Shown here: in pieces, positions 36,201-42,200 of the stretch
Numbering within the stretch: position 1 is the stretch's first letter
Layout: each line of letters begins with the position of its first letter
Assembly: GCA_950097015.1 (NCBI GenBank)
Contig: CATNEN010000039.1
Coordinates: forward strand, 19,771,501 to 19,835,500
Length of the DNA stretch: 64,000 nucleotides
Source of the DNA: Macrostomum hystrix
Taxonomy: Eukaryota > Platyhelminthes > Macrostomidae
Direction of reading: 5' to 3'
Translations under genes and position numbers: made by a program
Notes under the pieces: model-generated
The model's database searches: none
What the model saw: only the letters and a program-made list of their open reading frames with translations
Told to the model about the DNA's origin: nothing

Positions 36201-39200
36201 GAGGGCCAACCTCCAAGGCACAGTGAGAGTGTGTACACTGGCTGACGATAAGAAAGTCAGAGCAGATGTACACACCTGTGTGTGTGCCTGCGTACAGTAT
36301 CTGTGTGCGTGTGTGCTCAGGAGTCAGCGAAATGGGCAGAATTGCCTCCTCGCTGGCTTTGGGTCCAGTGTCACCAAATTATGTGCAGCCTGCAGCCCTC
36401 CTGCAATTATTATTATTATTAGTACTTTTTTATCGATAATCTCTCTCTACTCTCCTCAACTTTACTTAACTCTACTCTACCCTTCTCTCCTCTCTTCACT
36501 TCTGCAGTTTCACTTTATGAGAAATCCATGCTGCTTCCCTATTTTTTCTATTTCCTTAAAAACAGTTCTATAAAATACAATGAAAATGCAATAATTTTAT
36601 GACACAAATGACAAATCTCACTGGTTTTTGTTAACTACCCGGCTCATTATCCGGTGAAAACACAGCCCGGGTTTAAACTCATTCAATCGAGCTTACCATT
36701 TTTAAAGCAGGTTTTGTGAAAGATTCCGCTGAAAAACTCCAGGCCGATGATGGCAAATATGAGGATTGCGAATAGCACCAAGACAGCGATTTGGAGCAAG
36801 GGAGCCATTGCCCGGATGATCGACTTCAGCACCACCTGAAGGCCTGCAGTGAAAAGCAAGGTATGGGACATGCTGCTGGATGTTGGAGAATGCTGTTCAT
36901 TAATTGAGTAACTGCAGACACCGCTTGTGCTAGTAACTTGGTTAACCTGAAGGCAATATATCTCAGGGATACAATAACTCGCTGATCTCTGAAAACCATA
37001 AAAAAACTTATTTGAGTGCAACTCTTCGACACATGCGAGCTTCCTAGATCTCTATCACATCTAAAGTCTAAAGCTCTTAGTAAAATATTGATAATAATAA
37101 AAGGTACAGATAACCCGATATTCTATGAAAAATAAGTCATGCACTAAAATTTCCATGCAACCTGTTAATAGACGAGTAATTTGTAACAAAAAATACAATC
37201 CGCACCATGCATAATGCAAAGCTTGAAATTAATTAATACTTGTACGAGATTTTAGCGAACTGTTTCTGTCAATCCATGCAACCCAAAAATTTCATGTCAG
37301 ATTTCGTTTCCATAGTTCAGAGCAATTGTCGAGGGATTTCAAAACTAGCACAGATTTTATTTAGTAATTATTGATGAGCGAAGAAAACTGTCACTTATCA
37401 AAATGGATTTATCTCTAAAAATATTTTTTGGTTTCTGCTTCTGGAGTGAATGTTTCTGAATATTGAAATTAAAACCATGCGCCAGATACATTCTCTTCTA
37501 GAAAACCTATTGTTTAAGTAAAATAGACCAACCTATTGAATTAGAATATTGTGCATAGCGGAGTAAAGTTATTTATCAATGCTGACTTCACCTGTGCTGC
37601 TTTGTGCGGTGAGACCAAATTAAGGTCGTTTGTGAGGAATATAGGATGCAATGAATCACATTCAAGATGGAGTGGAATGAAACACATTCAAGATGGAGTG
37701 GAATGAATCACATTCAAGATGGAGTGGAATGAATCACAGTCAAGATGGAGTGGAATGAATCACATTCAAGATGGAGTGGAATGAATCACATTCAAGATGG
37801 AGTGGAATGAAACACATTCAAGATGGAGTGGAATGAATCACAGTCAAGATGGAGTGGAATGAATCACATTCAAGATGGAGTGGAATGAATCACAGTCAAG
37901 ATGGAGTGGAATGAATCACATTCAAGATGGAGTGGAATGAATCACATTCAAGATGGAGTGGAATGAATCACATTCAAGATGGAGTGGAATGAATCACAGT
38001 CAAGATGGAGTGGAATGAATCACATTCAAGATGGAGTGGAATGAAACACATTCAAGATGGAGTGGAATGAATCACAGTCAAGATGGAGTGGAATGAATCA
38101 CATTCAAGATGGAGTGGAATGAATCACAGTCAAGATGGAGTGGAATGAAACACATTCAAGATGGAGTGGAATGAATCACAGTCAAGATGGAGTGGAATGA
38201 AACACATTCAAGATGGAGTGGAATGAATCACATTCAAGATGGAGTGGAATGAAACACATTCAAGATGGAGTGGAATGAAACACATTCAAGATGGAGTGGA
38301 ATGAAACACATTCAAGATGGAGTGGAATGAATCACAGTCAAGATGGAGTGGAATGAAACACATTCAAGATGGAGTGGAATGAATCACAGTCAAGATGGAG
38401 TGGAATGAAACACATTCAAGATGGAGTGGAATGAAACACATTCAAGATGGAGTGGAATGAATCACATTCAAGATGGAGTGGAATGAAACACATTCAAGAT
38501 GGAGTGGAATGAATCACAGTCAAGATGGAGTGGAATGAATCACATTCAAGATGGAGTGGAATGAATCACAGTCAAGATGGAGTGGAATGAATCACATTCA
38601 AGATGGAGTGGAATGAATCACATTCAAGATGGAGTGGAATGAATCACAGTCAAGATGGAGTGGAATGAATCACAGTCAAGATGTTTAGGTTTCTAATCTT
38701 GAGTTGAGCTCAAGCTAGTCTAGTTGAGTCTAGCTGAGACGCGGTGTCAAAGTAAGTAAAGTCAGCAGCACTATGTTAAAAAACGGAAGTAGCACAATAA
38801 AAAGTAGTGATAAGCTCGTAAAAGAAAGAGAGCGATAGGAAAGCTGCGGCCAACGTTGTTTTGGGCCAAACCGTACTGGGTATGCCGGAGACCAGTTTCA
38901 GCGGTCTGAGCACGCGGACCGCTCTCAGTGTCCGCAAGTCAAAGTTGCTCTGATTTGACGCGAACAATGTGACAAACCTGAAAACGATGCGCCATGTTTT
39001 TAAATAAAGTATTAGACTTCATTTACCCATTACACATGCACTCTGTTGGTTGGACGGATAGGATAAAACGAAATCACGTTTAAAAAACAGACAGGCATTC
39101 AGGCATACTACAGTCTTCTAAAATAGCGTCCTAAACTTACAATAATGTCAAAATTGCATGTTGGCTTGTTTTACAAAAAACTGTTAAGCCATTAGCAGTA

Positions 39201-42200
39201 TGGTGTAACAAGCGGTGAGTGCACTTTTCATATAAAATCGGTAACTGTACACAGCGGGTTAGGAAACTTTTGCTCGATTTTTACACAACAAAATGAACAA
39301 TTAGGTTAAATATTGTGATCGTTTGAGTCAATTGAAACTCTACGCGGTTCCTTGACACTTCAAAACGTCCAATTATGTTTCAAACAGACAACTAATTATT
39401 ATGACGAGGTAAAAACCATAACGAAAAAGAGCTACGCGTATAAGTCTGTGAGATTGCTACTTCTAGGCAAAGTACTAAAAACTAATTAAATTAATCTTGT
39501 TTGTTTTCTTTGCTGTTAAATTCAAACACGAACATAGGTCGACTAAGGGAACACGAGGATTAAATTGGTCGCTTGATTGCTGGGGAATAAAACGTAATCT
39601 TTGCTGACAATAGGTTCAGTTGCGGTACAGTTGCCACGCAGTGAATAAGGGAGGACTGAATACTTTCGGTGCAAGGTAATATAACTTTTTTTCATATTTT
39701 TATAACGGAATTTCCAGGGAAAAGAGGCAAACTGTGAATTATTTTTTTACAAAACTTTTGATTTTTTCTGAACTAATCCCCCCCGAGGTGGGTGTAGACA
39801 GGCCGAGACTGGCAACTTACTCTCGAAACCTGTGACTAGTTTGAGAGGCCTGAGTACTCTCAGCGCCCTCAGGGCCGGCTGGTCAAAGGTTGGCAGGATA
39901 AACGCTAAAAGTCTGAAAGCAAGCGGAGATTGTGAGGTCACTGCGAAAACAAAAATAAACGATTGCACCCACCACCGCTAATTAACTGAGGCGAAATTCC
40001 CCCAGTGCGAAAATTCTAAGGAAATCGTTTGTCGTAAAGTTCAAACAAGTAACAAGTAACTTTTTCGAGTCATTCGACAGATTTCTAATCGAGCGAATCA
40101 TTCTACAGATTTCCAATCGATCGAGCGAAGACCTAGCGAATCATTCGACAGATTTCTAATCGAGCGAATCAGTCGACAGATTTCTAATCGAGCGAATCAT
40201 TCTACAGATTTCTAATCGATCGAGTGAAGACCTAGCGAATCATTCGACAGATTTCTAATCGAGCGAATCATTCGACTAATTTCTAATCGAGCGAATCATT
40301 CTACAGATTTCTAATCGAGCGAATCATTCGACTAATTTCTAATCGAGCGAATCATTCTACAGATTTCTAATCGATCGAACGAAGACCGAGCGAGTCATTC
40401 TACAGATTTCTAATCGATCGAGCGAAGACCGAGCGAGTCATTCTACAGATTTCTAATCGATCGAGCGAAGACCGAGCGAGTCATTCTACAGATTTCTAAT
40501 CGATCGAGCGAAGACCGAGCGAGTCATTCGACAGATTTCTAATCGATCGAGCGAACACCGAGCGAGTCATTCGACAGATTTCTAATCGATTGAGCGAGGA
40601 TCGAGCGAGTCATTCGACGTATTTCTAACAAGGTGAGTTTTTTGACAGACTCTTGCTCTGCAAAGCGATTCGTTCGACAACTGTTCGCGTGATCGTGCAA
40701 TTTCTCGGGAACTTCATAAAAAAATTTCCAAGTGCACAAAGTCAGCTTGCTATTTGAGATTATTTTGGTGTATGAACTCTACGACAAACTTGAAGCTACA
40801 AAGTAGCCACGCTGGTTGAGAAGCACGCAATGTTTCGCTATCTAAGAGCGTGTAGTTTATGATGACTTGGGTTTGTAGCTAAGGTTTGTGCGCGATGCCG
40901 CATGCACCAAAGATGAGGTAAAAATATGAAGTAAAATTATGTACGAGTAGTTCGTTGGCTGCTAAACTTGACTTGACGATTTTAATTTTGTGACGCATCC
41001 ATCTACAAGCATAATTCTACGATAAGTTATAATAAAAGTACTCATAGTTATTCGAATGTCAAATAAAAGTCTAGCAGAATAATGTTTATTGGTAAATTTT
41101 CTCCATAAAAAAGAGTATTTCGGTTATTAATAAAACGGTGCCGTGCAATCTAATTTTTGTGATAAAAAGTGTCAATCTTTCTCCGATTTTTGAGATCTGG
41201 GAGGCGACTTGTTTTTTAATTACATTTTTTGAAATGATTTGAGACGTTTAATATACAATGCTCAATGTGGATATAAAAGGTAAGAACCATTTCCTGTAGT
41301 GTCAGGATATTTGTTCGAAAACTTTTTTCTGAAACTGAAACTTAGGTTAAAATGCTTGAAACATTAAACGTTTTTAAACTTTTTTCTAGCGGTGATGGCC
41401 TCATTATCTCGATATAATTAATCATTAAAAAACAGTCACACGGCTCACACTTTTCAATAGAAAGTTAGGATTTCTCAGACTTACCCAGTGACAACAACAA
41501 CAAAGTCCATGATGTTCCAGATGTTGCGCAGGTAGGCGCCTTTGTGCATCACAAAGCCTAAGGCGACAATTTTCAGCAGGGCTTCAACGCAGAAGATGCC
41601 GAGGAAGTAGCGCTCTGTCATGTCCTGCAGATTGCGAGCACAGTAAAACATCACTTACAAGCGACCATTTAGGGCACTAAGTACATGGTTTTTCTGACTA
41701 TCCTTCAACGAGACACTCAGGACATTAAGCTACTTTGAGCATCCTTCAACGAGACACTCAGGAAATTAAGCTACATTGAGCATCCTTCAACGAGACACTC
41801 AGGACATTAAGCTACATTGAGCATCCTTCAACGAGACACTCAGGACATTAAGCTACATTGAGCATCCTTCAACGAGACACTCAGGACATTAAGCTACATT
41901 GAGCATCCTTCAACGAGACACTCAGGACATTAAGCTACATTGAGCATCCTTCAACGAGACACTCAGGACATTAGCTACATTGAGCATCCTTCAACGAGAC
42001 ACTCAGGACATTAAGCTACATTGAGCATCCTTCAACGAGACACTCAGGACATTAAGCTACCTTGAGCATCCTTCAACGAGACACTCAGGACATTAAGCTA
42101 CATTGAGCATCCTTCAACGAGACACTCAGGACATTAAGCTACATTGAGCATCCTTCAACGAGACACTCAGGACATTAAGCTATACATTGAGCATCCTTCA

